Source: Gemmatimonadaceae bacterium (GTDB lineage Bacteria > Gemmatimonadota > Gemmatimonadetes > Gemmatimonadales > Gemmatimonadaceae). Taken from it: 64,000 bases of DNA. The DNA lies in the NCBI GenBank assembly GCA_019637445.1, contig JAHBVS010000002.1, positions 434,001 through 498,000 on the forward strand, given 5' to 3'. The translations under genes and the position numbers were made by a program. Of this stretch, positions 18,077 through 27,094 are shown one piece after another (position 1 is the first letter of the stretch; each line of letters starts with the position of its first letter). A model generated the notes under the pieces. The model made no database searches, was not told the DNA's origin, and saw nothing but the letters and a program-made list of their open reading frames with translations.

Positions 18077-19336
18077 CTACTCGTAGCGCAGCGCCTCGAT
18101 CGGGTCGAGCCGCGCCGCGCGCTGCGCCGGCAGCACGCCGAAGATGACGCCGATCAGCACCGAGACCACCACGGCCACGGCGGTCAAGCCCAGCGGCGGC
18201 GACGCGCTGATGCCAAGCAGGCGCGTCACCAGCTGGCCGGCGCCGAGCCCGGCCACGATGCCGATCGCCCCGCCGATTCCGGTCAGCGTGGACGCCTCGA
18301 TGAGGAACTGCACGAGGATGTCGCCGCGCGTCGCGCCGAGCGCCTTGCGCACGCCGATCTCCCGGGTGCGGTCCGTGACGGACACCATCATGATGGCCAT
18401 CACGCCGATGCCGCCCACCAGCAGGGCCACGCTCGCCAGCACCAGCATCACCACGAAGAACACGCCGGTGAGTTGGTTGAACACGTCCAGGATCTGGTCC
18501 GAGCTCACGAGGTCGAAGCTGTTGCGCTGCGCCGGCCGCAAGCGCCGCAACTCGCGCAGTGCGATCGTCACGGCCTCCTCTGCGTCCTCCACCGTGACGC
18601 CGTCGCGCGGCCGCACGGGAATCCACAGCGCATTCGTGCGGTCGATGCGGTAGCCAGCGTCGAGCATCCGGAAGGGAATGACGGCGCCCGTCTCTGAACC
18701 TGGTGGCGCGAAGATGTTCTCCGGCGGCACGTAGAGCCCAATCACTTCCGCTGGCCGGCCGCCGACTTGGATGGTCTTGCCGAGGATGGACTCGCGGCCG
18801 AACAGGCGGCGCGCCAGCGCGTCATCAATCACCGCGACCGCCGCGCCACTCGAGAGCTCCGCGCGCGTGAACCAGCGCCCCTCGCTCAGTTCGCCGCCTT
18901 GGATCAGCGTGAATCCGTCATCGGCCCCGAAGATCGCCGTCGGTTGCGTCCGTTCGCCGCGATACGACAGTCGCGAGATGGTCTGCCCCCAGATCCCGGC
19001 ATAGGCGATCTCGGGCAGTCGCTTGATCAACTCGGCCTCCTCCTCCTCGAGGTCGGGCCGGATCCGCACCCAGGCGGGCGGGTTGTCCGGGTTGATGGGC
19101 GTACTCGAGTACGCCTTCATCACGTAGAAGGTCGTCGGGCCGGCGATCTCCACCGTACGGATGATCTGCGACTTCAGGCCTTCCACCAACGAGGCCATCG
19201 TCATCACGGTCGCCACGCCGATCACCACGCCCAGGATCGTGAGCGCGCTGCGCAGCTTGGACACCCGCAGCGTGTCCATCGCAATCGCGAGATTCTCGCG
19301 ATATTGGTCGAGGACGCGGAGGACGCGCACGCTCAC
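18077..19336 (-). CDS. MacB/FtsX-type ABC permease, B-type, pair 3
   Basis: A 419-residue permease with the MacB layout: TM1 at about 23-48 (LTILGVVIGVATVMTMAS), a large periplasmic core (about 50-290) and three C-terminal helices with the cytoplasmic DRTREIGVRKALGA motif, ending in LDPIEALRYE. MacB-type proteins transmit ATPase motion to the periplasm to drive substrate through a TolC exit. It starts at a GTG overlapping the stop of the preceding A-type permease (GTGA), implying a heterodimer. Unlike the other two B-type proteins it lacks the periplasmic cysteine pair. Last gene of the cluster. Confidence 0.88.
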   Translation of the reverse strand: MSVRVLRVLDQYRENLAIAMDTLRVSKLRSALTILGVVIGVATVMTMASLVEGLKSQIIRTVEIAGPTTFYVMKAYSSTPINPDNPPAWVRIRPDLEEEEAELIKRLPEIAYAGIWGQTISRLSYRGERTQPTAIFGADDGFTLIQGGELSEGRWFTRAELSSGAAVAVIDDALARRLFGRESILGKTIQVGGRPAEVIGLYVPPENIFAPPGSETGAVIPFRMLDAGYRIDRTNALWIPVRPRDGVTVEDAEEAVTIALRELRRLRPAQRNSFDLVSSDQILDVFNQLTGVFFVVMLVLASVALLVGGIGVMAIMMVSVTDRTREIGVRKALGATRGDILVQFLIEASTLTGIGGAIGIVAGLGAGQLVTRLLGISASPPLGLTAVAVVVSVLIGVIFGVLPAQRAARLDPIEALRYE

Positions 19337-20574
19337 TCCGCCCGCATCGCCGTGACCGGATCCAGGCGCGCGGCACGGCGCGCGGGATACACCCCGAAGA
19401 CCACGCCGATGCCGGCCCCCAGCGCCAAGGCCACCGCCACCGACCACCAGGTGATGCGCGCGGGCAGGGGACTGACCAGCGATACCAGGAACGCGAAGGC
19501 CCAGCCCGAGAACACGCCCATCAGGCCACCCAACGCGCTCAAGGCAATCGTCTCGGCGAGGAACTGCCGCTCGATGTCCCGCGAGCGCGCGCCCATCGCC
19601 TTGCGGATGCCGATCTCGCGCGTGCGCTCGTTCACGGCCATCAGCATGATGTTCATGATCACGATGCCGCCGACGACGATGCCGATGGCGACGACCGCCG
19701 GGATGACGGCGAACAGCACCTTGGTCAGGTTGCGCCAGAAATCCACCAGGGCGTCCGCGGTCTCCACCGAGAAGTCATTCTCCTCGAGCGGGCGCAGCCC
19801 GTGTGACAGCCGCATCGCCTCTTCGGCGCGCGCCATCGCCGGTGCGACGTCCTCGGCCTCGCGCATCTTCACCGAGATCGTCGTCGTGAGCCGACGGCCG
19901 TAGCGCATCTCGAAGCGCGAGATGGGGATCAGCGCGAAGGCATCGAACGACTGGCCCAGCACGCGGCCCTTGGCCTCGTTGACGCCGATCACCGTGAAGC
20001 GCTCGCCGGCCACGCGGATCTCCTGGCCGATCGGGTCCACCGACTCGAAGAGCTTCTCCGCCACCTCGCTGCCGAGCACGACCACGGGCATCCGAGCGGA
20101 CACATCCACGGCCGAGAGCGCCCGGCCGCGGGCAATGCGATAGTCCTGCACGACCTGGTACTCCGGCGTGATGCCAAAGACCAGCACGCTGCCGATCGTC
20201 CGTCCGCGCCAGATCACATCGGTGCTCGGCGTCGGCCAGCCCGACTGCATCGAGATGGCCTCGGCGTCGGGGATGGCCGCGCGCACGGCGTCGACGTCGC
20301 GCGTGCTGATGCGCGGCCGGCGCTGGACCTTGGCCCACTGGTCGTCGTTGAATGGCCCGATCTGGATCGGGGTGCGCCGCACCTGGAACGCGTTGGCGCC
20401 CACTACCGCGCCCGCGATGTTGTCCTTCACGTAGGCGTTCATCCCTTGGATGATCGCCACGACGGCAATCAGGAAGGCAACCGAGACGATGATGCCGAGC
20501 AGCGTGAAGAAGCTGCGCAGCTTGTTGCCGACGATCTGTGCGAACGCGATGCCGAGGACGTCGAGGGGGCGCAC
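19333..20574 (-). CDS. MacB/FtsX-type ABC permease, A-type, pair 3
   Basis: A 413-residue permease: TM1 at about 19-44 (SFFTLLGIIVSVAFLIAVV), periplasmic core, and the C-terminal FtsX domain with VNERTREIGIRKAMGAR, ending in LDPVTAMRAE. Sequence features (NKLRSFFTLLGI, then EGMxxY/QGMNAYVKDNI) match the A-type proteins at 25847 and 28356 more than its own partner. The GTG at 20574 is the start. It follows the hybrid kinase gene by 9 bases, so sensor and permease pair are in one transcription unit. Confidence 0.88.
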   Translation of the reverse strand: MRPLDVLGIAFAQIVGNKLRSFFTLLGIIVSVAFLIAVVAIIQGMNAYVKDNIAGAVVGANAFQVRRTPIQIGPFNDDQWAKVQRRPRISTRDVDAVRAAIPDAEAISMQSGWPTPSTDVIWRGRTIGSVLVFGITPEYQVVQDYRIARGRALSAVDVSARMPVVVLGSEVAEKLFESVDPIGQEIRVAGERFTVIGVNEAKGRVLGQSFDAFALIPISRFEMRYGRRLTTTISVKMREAEDVAPAMARAEEAMRLSHGLRPLEENDFSVETADALVDFWRNLTKVLFAVIPAVVAIGIVVGGIVIMNIMLMAVNERTREIGIRKAMGARSRDIERQFLAETIALSALGGLMGVFSGWAFAFLVSLVSPLPARITWWSVAVALALGAGIGVVFGVYPARRAARLDPVTAMRAE

Positions 20575-20583
20575 CCCTGCAAC

Positions 20584-23349
20584 TTACAAGGCGGTCGCGT
20601 CCTCGCGCTCACGGACGGCGTCCAACAGCTCCTCGAGCTTGCGGATCAGGTCATCCGGTGTGAACGGCTTCGCGATGAAGCCGGAGTCCTCGAGTTCGCC
20701 GCTCTGGATGGCGGCGTTGGCGGTGTAGCCCGACATGAACAGCACGGGCAGGCCGGGGATGCGCTTTCGCATCGCCCGCGCCAGCTCGACGCCCCCCATC
20801 TCCGGCATCACTACGTCGGTCAACAGGGCGTCCACCGGCGTGTCGAGGCGCTCCGCCATCGCCAGTGCGTCGTTGCCGTTCACGGCGGCGTGCACGCGAT
20901 ACCCGCGCGCGGTCAGCATGCGCAACAGCAGGGTGCGAATGGCCGACTCGTCCTCGGCGAGCAGCACCGTGGCGCCCGTGGGCTCGGCAACTTGGCGGCG
21001 TCCCGCAGCCGGCGAACCGCGCCCACCCGCGGGCAACACGATGCGGAACGTCGACCCCTTGCCCGGTGCGCTCTGCACGGCAATCGCACCGCCGGCATTG
21101 CGCACGATGCCGTAGCAGACGGCCAGACCGAGACCCGTGCCCTCGCCCACGCGCTTGGTGGTGAAGAAGGGTTCGAACACGCGCTCCACCGTCTTCGCGT
21201 CCATCCCCATGCCGGTGTCCGTCACGGCCAGTTCGACGTACTTACCCGCCGACAGCGACGGGAAGTCGGCGGCCGGCGTGCTGCCGACAGTGCGGCGCGC
21301 GCCACGAATTGTGATGGTGCCCCCGTCGGGCATCGCGTCGCGCGCATTCACGATCAGGTTCACCAGCAGCTGCTCCAGCTGGCCGGCGCCGAGCCGCACA
21401 GTGCCCAGTTCCGGCTCCAGCGCGAAGGACAGATTGATCTCGGGACCAATGAGCCGGCGCAGCATGCTCTCGGCGTCGCGGGCGCGGGCCGCCACGTCCA
21501 CCGCCATCGTCTCCACGACCTGCCGCCGGGCGAAGGTCAGCAACTGCTTCGTGAGATCTGCCGCCCGCAGGGCCGCCTGCTCGGCTTCCGCCAGCGCCTC
21601 GTCCATCGAGGACCCGGTCTCGAGTTCCGAACGGCAGGCCTCGAGGTTGCCGAGGATCGCGGTCAGGATGTTGTTGAAGTCGTGGGCCACGCCGCCGGCC
21701 AGCTGACCGATCGAGTCCATCCGCTGTGCCCGCTCCAGCGCTTGCTCCAGGCCGCGACGCTCCTGCGCGTCAAACGCGCGCGAGGCGAGGTCGGCGGCGC
21801 TGGCGAGGAATGCCGTCTCCTCCGCCGACCAGCGGCGGCTCGCGTCACGGGCCTCCACGATGAGGGCGCCGATCTCGCGGCCGGCCGAGGTGATGGCCAC
21901 CTTGTGCGCCCCGGTTCCCGCCAGCTCCTCGCGGGGATGCCGTCCGGGCCGCGCCGTGTGCGCTGCCGCTGCCGCATCGTACTGCGTGACTGGGCGGATC
22001 TCGTCCTGCACCGTCTGCCAGGCCGTGCAACGATCGGCCTCGAGCGCCGTCGCCACGAATCGCGTGAGTGCCTGCATCGCGCGCCCCACCTCGCCCGACC
22101 CCAGGGCCTCCGCCTCCTCGGCCGCAAAGGTGCGCAGGCGGTTGTCGAGCTCGCGCACGCGCTGGCGCACGCCGGCATCCTCGGACACGAGGATGAACAC
22201 CGGGGTGTCACCGCCGGCCGAGTACTGCAGCGCCACCTCCGCCGGCCGGATGGACCCGTCGTGCCGGCGCAGCCAGATGGTGAGCAGGGCGCGATCCTGC
22301 GGGCTGGCCCGCAACTGCGCGAGGATCGTGGCCAGCCGCGCATCCTCGAGGCCCGCGATGAGGTCGTCCAGGCGCAGCCGGGCGATCTCGTCCGGGGTGT
22401 AGCCGAGGGCCACGCAGAGCCCGCGGTTGGCCTGCAGCACGCCCAGCGTCTGTGCATCGAACACGCCGATCTCGCTGGACGACTCGTCCAGCACGCGTCC
22501 GAAGCGCTCGGTGAGGGACTCACGCGCCCGCGTCTCCTCCGCCGCCCGATCGCGGAGCACGCCGGTCATGTCGTTGACGTGCGAGGCCAGCAAGCCGAGT
22601 TCGTCGCTGCCGCGCACGGGGATCTCGGTGTCCAGGTCTCCTGCGATGATGCGCTGCACGCCGCGCTCGAGGGCGCGGATGGGCAGGTAGAAGCGGCGGC
22701 GAACCAGCAGGACGCCCGACGCGAGCAGGAGCAGGCCGAGCACGACCCAGGCCTGGGACCAGCGCTCCAGGGTCTCGAGGCGACCCAGTAGGCGCTCTTG
22801 GCGTCCGAGCACCTCCAGCATCGCGGTGCGCTGCGCCACCGACAAGTGCATGGTGGCCGAATCGGTCGCGGCATTGGCGGAACGCAGCGCCAGGACGGCC
22901 GGCGGCATCGTGCCGTTCTCGATGTAGCGGATGGCGTCCGAGACCAAGACGGCGGCCTGGGTCTCGCGCGCGATCGCCTGCGCCAGCTCCAGGCGCATCT
23001 GCAGCGGGATGTCGGCGCGCTCGATGCTGGCCCGCGACGCGCTGGCCTCCTCGATCAGTCGCGTGACGATCCGGCGAATCGAGTCCAGCGACGGCTCGAT
23101 CGGCACGGGCGGTGGAGTGGCCACCACGTGCAGCACGGCCATTCGCCGTGCGTACAGGGAGCGCTGCACACGCTCCATCGACTGGTCGTGGTCGAGCAGG
23201 ATGTCCGAGGTCGCACCACTCAGCGACTGTGCGGCGGGCCGCAGCAGCACGACCACCTGGACCGTCAGCGCGCTGACGTAGGCGATGGCGATGACGCCCA
23301 TGCCGACCAGGAGGCCGCGCAGGGAGATCGAGGCGCGACGCTCGCTCAT
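20584..23349 (-). CDS. Hybrid sensor histidine kinase (HAMP-PAS-GAF-HisKA-HATPase-REC)
   Basis: A 921-residue inner-membrane kinase. Two TM helices (about 12-35 and 195-215) bracket a helical periplasmic domain; then HAMP (about 216-270), PAS (about 285-410), a GAF-like segment (about 425-540), HisKA with His556 in GGVAHDFNNILT, HATPase (NARDAMPDGG, TGMGMD, GTGLGL), and a C-terminal receiver with Asp845 in LLTDVVMPEMGG. There is no output domain, so phosphate must pass to another protein. Its ATG overlaps the solute-binding-protein stop by 4 bases (ATGA), which strongly suggests that the lipoprotein is its ligand-sensing partner. Confidence 0.9.
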   Translation of the reverse strand: MSERRASISLRGLLVGMGVIAIAYVSALTVQVVVLLRPAAQSLSGATSDILLDHDQSMERVQRSLYARRMAVLHVVATPPPVPIEPSLDSIRRIVTRLIEEASASRASIERADIPLQMRLELAQAIARETQAAVLVSDAIRYIENGTMPPAVLALRSANAATDSATMHLSVAQRTAMLEVLGRQERLLGRLETLERWSQAWVVLGLLLLASGVLLVRRRFYLPIRALERGVQRIIAGDLDTEIPVRGSDELGLLASHVNDMTGVLRDRAAEETRARESLTERFGRVLDESSSEIGVFDAQTLGVLQANRGLCVALGYTPDEIARLRLDDLIAGLEDARLATILAQLRASPQDRALLTIWLRRHDGSIRPAEVALQYSAGGDTPVFILVSEDAGVRQRVRELDNRLRTFAAEEAEALGSGEVGRAMQALTRFVATALEADRCTAWQTVQDEIRPVTQYDAAAAAHTARPGRHPREELAGTGAHKVAITSAGREIGALIVEARDASRRWSAEETAFLASAADLASRAFDAQERRGLEQALERAQRMDSIGQLAGGVAHDFNNILTAILGNLEACRSELETGSSMDEALAEAEQAALRAADLTKQLLTFARRQVVETMAVDVAARARDAESMLRRLIGPEINLSFALEPELGTVRLGAGQLEQLLVNLIVNARDAMPDGGTITIRGARRTVGSTPAADFPSLSAGKYVELAVTDTGMGMDAKTVERVFEPFFTTKRVGEGTGLGLAVCYGIVRNAGGAIAVQSAPGKGSTFRIVLPAGGRGSPAAGRRQVAEPTGATVLLAEDESAIRTLLLRMLTARGYRVHAAVNGNDALAMAERLDTPVDALLTDVVMPEMGGVELARAMRKRIPGLPVLFMSGYTANAAIQSGELEDSGFIAKPFTPDDLIRKLEELLDAVREREDATAL

Positions 23350-24500
23350 CGCGCCCCCAGCAAGATCGACTCGCCGTTCCGGACCTGCGTCATCAGCAAG
23401 GGGCGCTGGATGCCGGGCACGAAGGCGATCGGGCCGGTGATGCCCTGGAACGGCTCGCGGGTCACGCCGAGCGAACGCAGGTACGCGAGCACGGCCTCCC
23501 GCGACCGACCGCCTTCGCGAATCGCCGTCGCTGCGAGGACCGCTGCGTCACGGAACACGGCATCGCCGTGGCGCGGCGTCAGTCCCGTGGCCGCGCGGAA
23601 TCGCGCCGTGAATGCTTGGGACGCGGAGTCCGCCTGCGACGGGTGCCAGAAGGCCACGAGGAAGAGACGTTCCGTGGCCGGCCCCCAGTTGCGGATGACC
23701 GCCTCGTCCACATAGACGCCGTCGCCGGCGAGCAAGTGCAGCGCCGGCAGCTCCTGGCGGAGGGCGCGGGCCGCGCAGACCGCCTCCTGCGTCCGCGAGG
23801 CCAGCACGACCACGTCCAGCGGTCCCTGGCGCTTCAGGGACTGGGCGATCGTGGCGTAGTAGGCCGGGCCATCCACGCCGGTGCAGGCGCGCCAGGTGGA
23901 GAGCGGGACTCGCGCGACCTCCTCGATGCCACGCGCGTGGAACTCCGCGGCAGTGCCGGCCGCGAGGCCGATGCCGTACTCGTCCGCCACGTAGATGATC
24001 GCCGCCCGCCGCGCCCGTAGCGCCGAATCCGCGAACGCGGCGATGAACGCGCCCTGTACCGAATCGTTCGGCGAGATCGGCAGGGTCGTGTGGCCCGCCG
24101 TCGCCAGCGCCCGACTCGTGGCGGTCGGCACCAAGTCGGCCAGTCCCGCGGCCTCGTAGAGCGGTGCCACCTGCAGCGCCTCCCGGCTTCCGCCCGGTCC
24201 GACCACCGCCAGCACCTCTGGGTTGTCCACCAGCCACGCCGCGCGGGCCACCTCGGCCGGCAACACAGCGGCGGCGAAGACCTTGAACCCGCCTTCCGGC
24301 GAGATGAGCAGTCGCACCGAGTCCGCGCCGGCACCGCCGGCGAGGTCCACCTCCTCCTGCAGTACGCTGTCGACTGGCGACGGGCCGAACGTATAGGTGA
24401 ATCCCACGGCAGGCACGCCCGCGGCTTCCCCGCAACCCAATGCCACAGTGAGCAAGGGGACGCCGAGCAGGCGATTCAGGAGGGAGATCCGGTCCCGCAT
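23346..24500 (-). CDS. LivK-type periplasmic solute-binding lipoprotein (sensor partner)
   Basis: A 384-residue lipoprotein (lipobox TVALGC, Cys23) with a type I periplasmic-binding-protein fold of the branched-chain amino-acid/amide family: VVGPGGSREALQVAPLYE and GLADLVPTATS, then AAIIYVADEYGIGLA and a late GDGVYVDEAV region. It has no ABC import partner here; instead it overlaps the hybrid kinase gene by 4 bases, so it probably presents a ligand to that kinase. The ligand is unknown. The ATG at 24500 lies next to two small palindromes that may be its control region. Confidence 0.82.
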   Translation of the reverse strand: MRDRISLLNRLLGVPLLTVALGCGEAAGVPAVGFTYTFGPSPVDSVLQEEVDLAGGAGADSVRLLISPEGGFKVFAAAVLPAEVARAAWLVDNPEVLAVVGPGGSREALQVAPLYEAAGLADLVPTATSRALATAGHTTLPISPNDSVQGAFIAAFADSALRARRAAIIYVADEYGIGLAAGTAAEFHARGIEEVARVPLSTWRACTGVDGPAYYATIAQSLKRQGPLDVVVLASRTQEAVCAARALRQELPALHLLAGDGVYVDEAVIRNWGPATERLFLVAFWHPSQADSASQAFTARFRAATGLTPRHGDAVFRDAAVLAATAIREGGRSREAVLAYLRSLGVTREPFQGITGPIAFVPGIQRPLLMTQVRNGESILLGAR

Positions 24501-24509
24501 CACTCTAAA

Positions 24510-24530
24510 GTATCGGATACGGACCGGTCC
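24510..24530. promoter_or_regulatory. Two adjacent palindromes upstream of the solute-binding/kinase pair
   Basis: GTATCGGATAC (24510-24520, 5-bp arms) is directly followed by GGACCGGTCC (24521-24530, perfect). They sit 9-30 bases before the ATG of the solute-binding lipoprotein, in the only sizeable gap (77 bases) of this part of the cluster. They could be an operator; no regulator is assigned. Confidence 0.35.
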
Positions 24531-24577
24531 GGCGTGATGCGGCGGGCTTTGGGCCCCGCGGGGACCTCGCGGCCGAT

Positions 24578-25843
24578 CTACTCGTGCCGCAGCGCCTCGA
24601 CCGGATCCAGCCGCGACGCGCGCGTGGCGGGCAGCATCCCGAAGACGATGCCCGTGGCAGCCGCGCCCAACAGCGAAGCGATGATCGCCCCCACCGGCAC
24701 CGAGGCCGGCACCGTCGTGTTCGCCCGGATCACCCAGGCCAGCGCCGAGCCCAGCAACAGCCCGATCAAGGCACCCAGCGAGGTCAGCGTCGCTGCCTCC
24801 ACCAGGAACTGCCAGAGAATGATCCCGCGCGTGGCCCCGAGCGCCTTTCGGACGCCGATCTCGCGCGTCCGCTCGGTGACGGAAATCATCATGATCGCGA
24901 CCACGCCCACGCCGCCCACGAGCAGGCCGACCGCCGAGAGCCCGAGGCCGACCATGAAGATGGCGCCGAAGAGCTGGTCGAAGACCTCCATCATCCGGTC
25001 CTGGCCCACGAGGAAGAACGAGTTGGGCTGGCTGGGGCGCAGGCCGCGCATCCCGCGCAGCGTCGCCGTCACCGCGTCCATCGCGTCGTCGCGGCTCACG
25101 TCGGCCTTGGGCTTCACCATCACCATGAAGGAGCGGCGCCAGACGTCCATCTTCCGCCACGCCGTCATCATCGGCATCACCATGCGCGGCGTATCGGGGC
25201 CGCGCCCGTCCAGCGACTTGAGGAAGCCGGCCTTTGTGTGGTAGACACCGATCACGAGGAACCGCCGCCCACCAACGTCGATCTCCTTGCCGATCGGATC
25301 CGACTCGAGGAACAGCTCGTCCGCGAGCTTCTTGTTCAGCAGCACGACCTGCGCGGCGCCATCGTGCTCGGCGCCCGTAAACGTACGCCCCGGATCCACG
25401 TCCGCCTGGTCCGTCTCGATCCACTCCGGCGTCTGGGCGTCATAGCCCACGTTCTTCACGATGCGGTCGCGGTAGGTCACCGTGCCCTGGCCGAAGAGCC
25501 AGCCCATCGCGTTCTCCACCTCGGGCAGTTCCCGCACCGCCTTCCACTCCTCGAGCGAGACGCCGGGGAAGCGGCGCTCGGGGCAGTCATCGGTGGTGGG
25601 GTTGCAGGCGCTGAAGCCAGGGTTGCGGCGACGGATCTGGAACGTGGCCGTGCCGAACTCGTCCATGTCCGACTGGAATGACTGCCGGATGCCGTGCACG
25701 GTGGCGCCCATCGCCACGACGACGAACACACCCACTGCCACGCCGGAGATGGTCAGGGCCGCGCGTACCTTGTTGGCGCGCAGCGAGTCGAGGGCCATCA
25801 ACATGCCCTCGAAGGTCATCTGCAGGCGGTCCCAGAGTCTCAC
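24578..25843 (-). CDS. MacB/FtsX-type ABC permease, B-type, pair 2
   Basis: A 421-residue permease with TM1 at about 29-50 (LTISGVAVGVFVVVAMGA), a periplasmic MacB core, three C-terminal helices with VTERTREIGVRKALGA, and the ending LDPVEALRHE. The early periplasmic part carries Cys80 and Cys87 (C-x6-C), a spacing shared with the B-type protein at 27095. A GTG at 25843 starts it, 3 bases after the stop of its A-type partner. It needs an ATPase in trans, probably the one at 29665. Confidence 0.88.
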   Translation of the reverse strand: MRLWDRLQMTFEGMLMALDSLRANKVRAALTISGVAVGVFVVVAMGATVHGIRQSFQSDMDEFGTATFQIRRRNPGFSACNPTTDDCPERRFPGVSLEEWKAVRELPEVENAMGWLFGQGTVTYRDRIVKNVGYDAQTPEWIETDQADVDPGRTFTGAEHDGAAQVVLLNKKLADELFLESDPIGKEIDVGGRRFLVIGVYHTKAGFLKSLDGRGPDTPRMVMPMMTAWRKMDVWRRSFMVMVKPKADVSRDDAMDAVTATLRGMRGLRPSQPNSFFLVGQDRMMEVFDQLFGAIFMVGLGLSAVGLLVGGVGVVAIMMISVTERTREIGVRKALGATRGIILWQFLVEAATLTSLGALIGLLLGSALAWVIRANTTVPASVPVGAIIASLLGAAATGIVFGMLPATRASRLDPVEALRHE

Positions 25844-25846
25844 GGC

Positions 25847-27085
25847 CTATTCCTGGCGAAGGGCGGCGATGGGGTCGAGCTTGGACGCGCGGCTGGCGGG
25901 ATAGATCCCGGCGGCGATGCCGACGCCCGCGCCCACGACCAACGCAAATACCAGCGACCACGGCGCCACGCTGGCCGGCAGCGGCGTCACGGCGGCAATC
26001 AACTGCGCCATCCCGATGCCCAGCGAGGCACCGATGGCCGCGCCGATGACAGACAGCGTGGCGGCCTCGACCAGGAACTGCGAGATGATGTCCCGCCGCT
26101 TGGCACCCAGCGCCTTCCGCACGCCGATCTCCCGCGTGCGCTCGGCCACCGCCACCAGCATGATGTTCATGATCACCAGCGCGCCGACCACCAGCCCGAT
26201 GGCCGGCAGGGCGGTGCCGAAGAGGATCAGCTTGCCCTTGAGCTCGTCGAAGAAGCTGAGGGCAGCGTCCGAGGTCTCGAGCGCGAAATCGTCCTCGTCA
26301 CCCGGCCCCAGCCGGCGGAAGCCACGCATCGAGCTGCGCACCTGCTCCATGCCGTCATCGAGGATCTCGCGCGTCGGCGCCTGCACCGTGATGCGGCCGA
26401 TGTCGCCGCGCGGGCGGATGCTGCGCGACATCGGGGAGGTGTAGGGCGCGATCGCCAAACGGTCCATCGAGAAGCCAAACACCGAGCCCTGCGGCTCGAT
26501 GACGCCAATCACCTGATACATCTGCCCGGCAATGCGCAGGTCGCGGCCCACGGGGTCGAGGTTGGGCCAGTAGTACTTGGCCACCTCATCGCCGATGACC
26601 ACGACCTTGGCGCCGGCGGCCACGTCCTGCGGGCCAAAGGCGCGCCCGTTGGTGATGCCGAACTTCTTGATGTCGAAGTACGATGCGTCCGTCGCCACCG
26701 CCTGTACGTCGCGCGGCCGGATGCCCGGCACGAAGGCCGAACGGAAGGTCTCGTTCACCCGCGCCACGCGGAACGACGGGCCGAGGGCCGTGCGCACGAT
26801 GTCCGCGTCGCGGTCGTAGATGCGCGGCCGCCGCAGGTAGGCCCGCCACTCGTCGTCCGACTCGTTCGGCGTGAAGTTGGGCCAGCGCCGCACGTCGAAG
26901 GTGTTCACGCCGATGATCTTCGCCGCGAAGTCGTTCTCGACGTAGTCGCTCATCCCCTCGACGATCGACACCACGGCGATGAGGAACATCACGCCGATCA
27001 TCACGCCCGTGAGCGTGAAGAAGCTCTTCAGCTTCTGCACGCGGATGGTCTGCAGGGCGAGACGGATGGCTTCGAAAAAGGGCAT
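25847..27085 (-). CDS. MacB/FtsX-type ABC permease, A-type, pair 2
   Basis: A 412-residue permease: short N-terminal helix, TM1 at about 23-45 (FTLTGVMIGVMFLIAVVSI), then EGMSDYVENDF, a periplasmic core, and VAERTREIGVRKALGAK between the last helices, ending in LDPIAALRQE. It is a close paralogue of the A-type gene at 28356 (N-terminal 50 residues nearly the same), so the pair arose by duplication. It follows the B-type gene at 27095 by 9 bases and precedes its own B partner by 3. Confidence 0.88.
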   Translation of the reverse strand: MPFFEAIRLALQTIRVQKLKSFFTLTGVMIGVMFLIAVVSIVEGMSDYVENDFAAKIIGVNTFDVRRWPNFTPNESDDEWRAYLRRPRIYDRDADIVRTALGPSFRVARVNETFRSAFVPGIRPRDVQAVATDASYFDIKKFGITNGRAFGPQDVAAGAKVVVIGDEVAKYYWPNLDPVGRDLRIAGQMYQVIGVIEPQGSVFGFSMDRLAIAPYTSPMSRSIRPRGDIGRITVQAPTREILDDGMEQVRSSMRGFRRLGPGDEDDFALETSDAALSFFDELKGKLILFGTALPAIGLVVGALVIMNIMLVAVAERTREIGVRKALGAKRRDIISQFLVEAATLSVIGAAIGASLGIGMAQLIAAVTPLPASVAPWSLVFALVVGAGVGIAAGIYPASRASKLDPIAALRQE

Positions 27086-27094
27086 CGGGAGGTG

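Noticed and set aside
20446-22791. A 781-codon open frame antisense to the hybrid kinase
   Set aside because: Low-complexity Arg/His/Gly composition and complete overlap with a well-supported kinase; a shadow frame.
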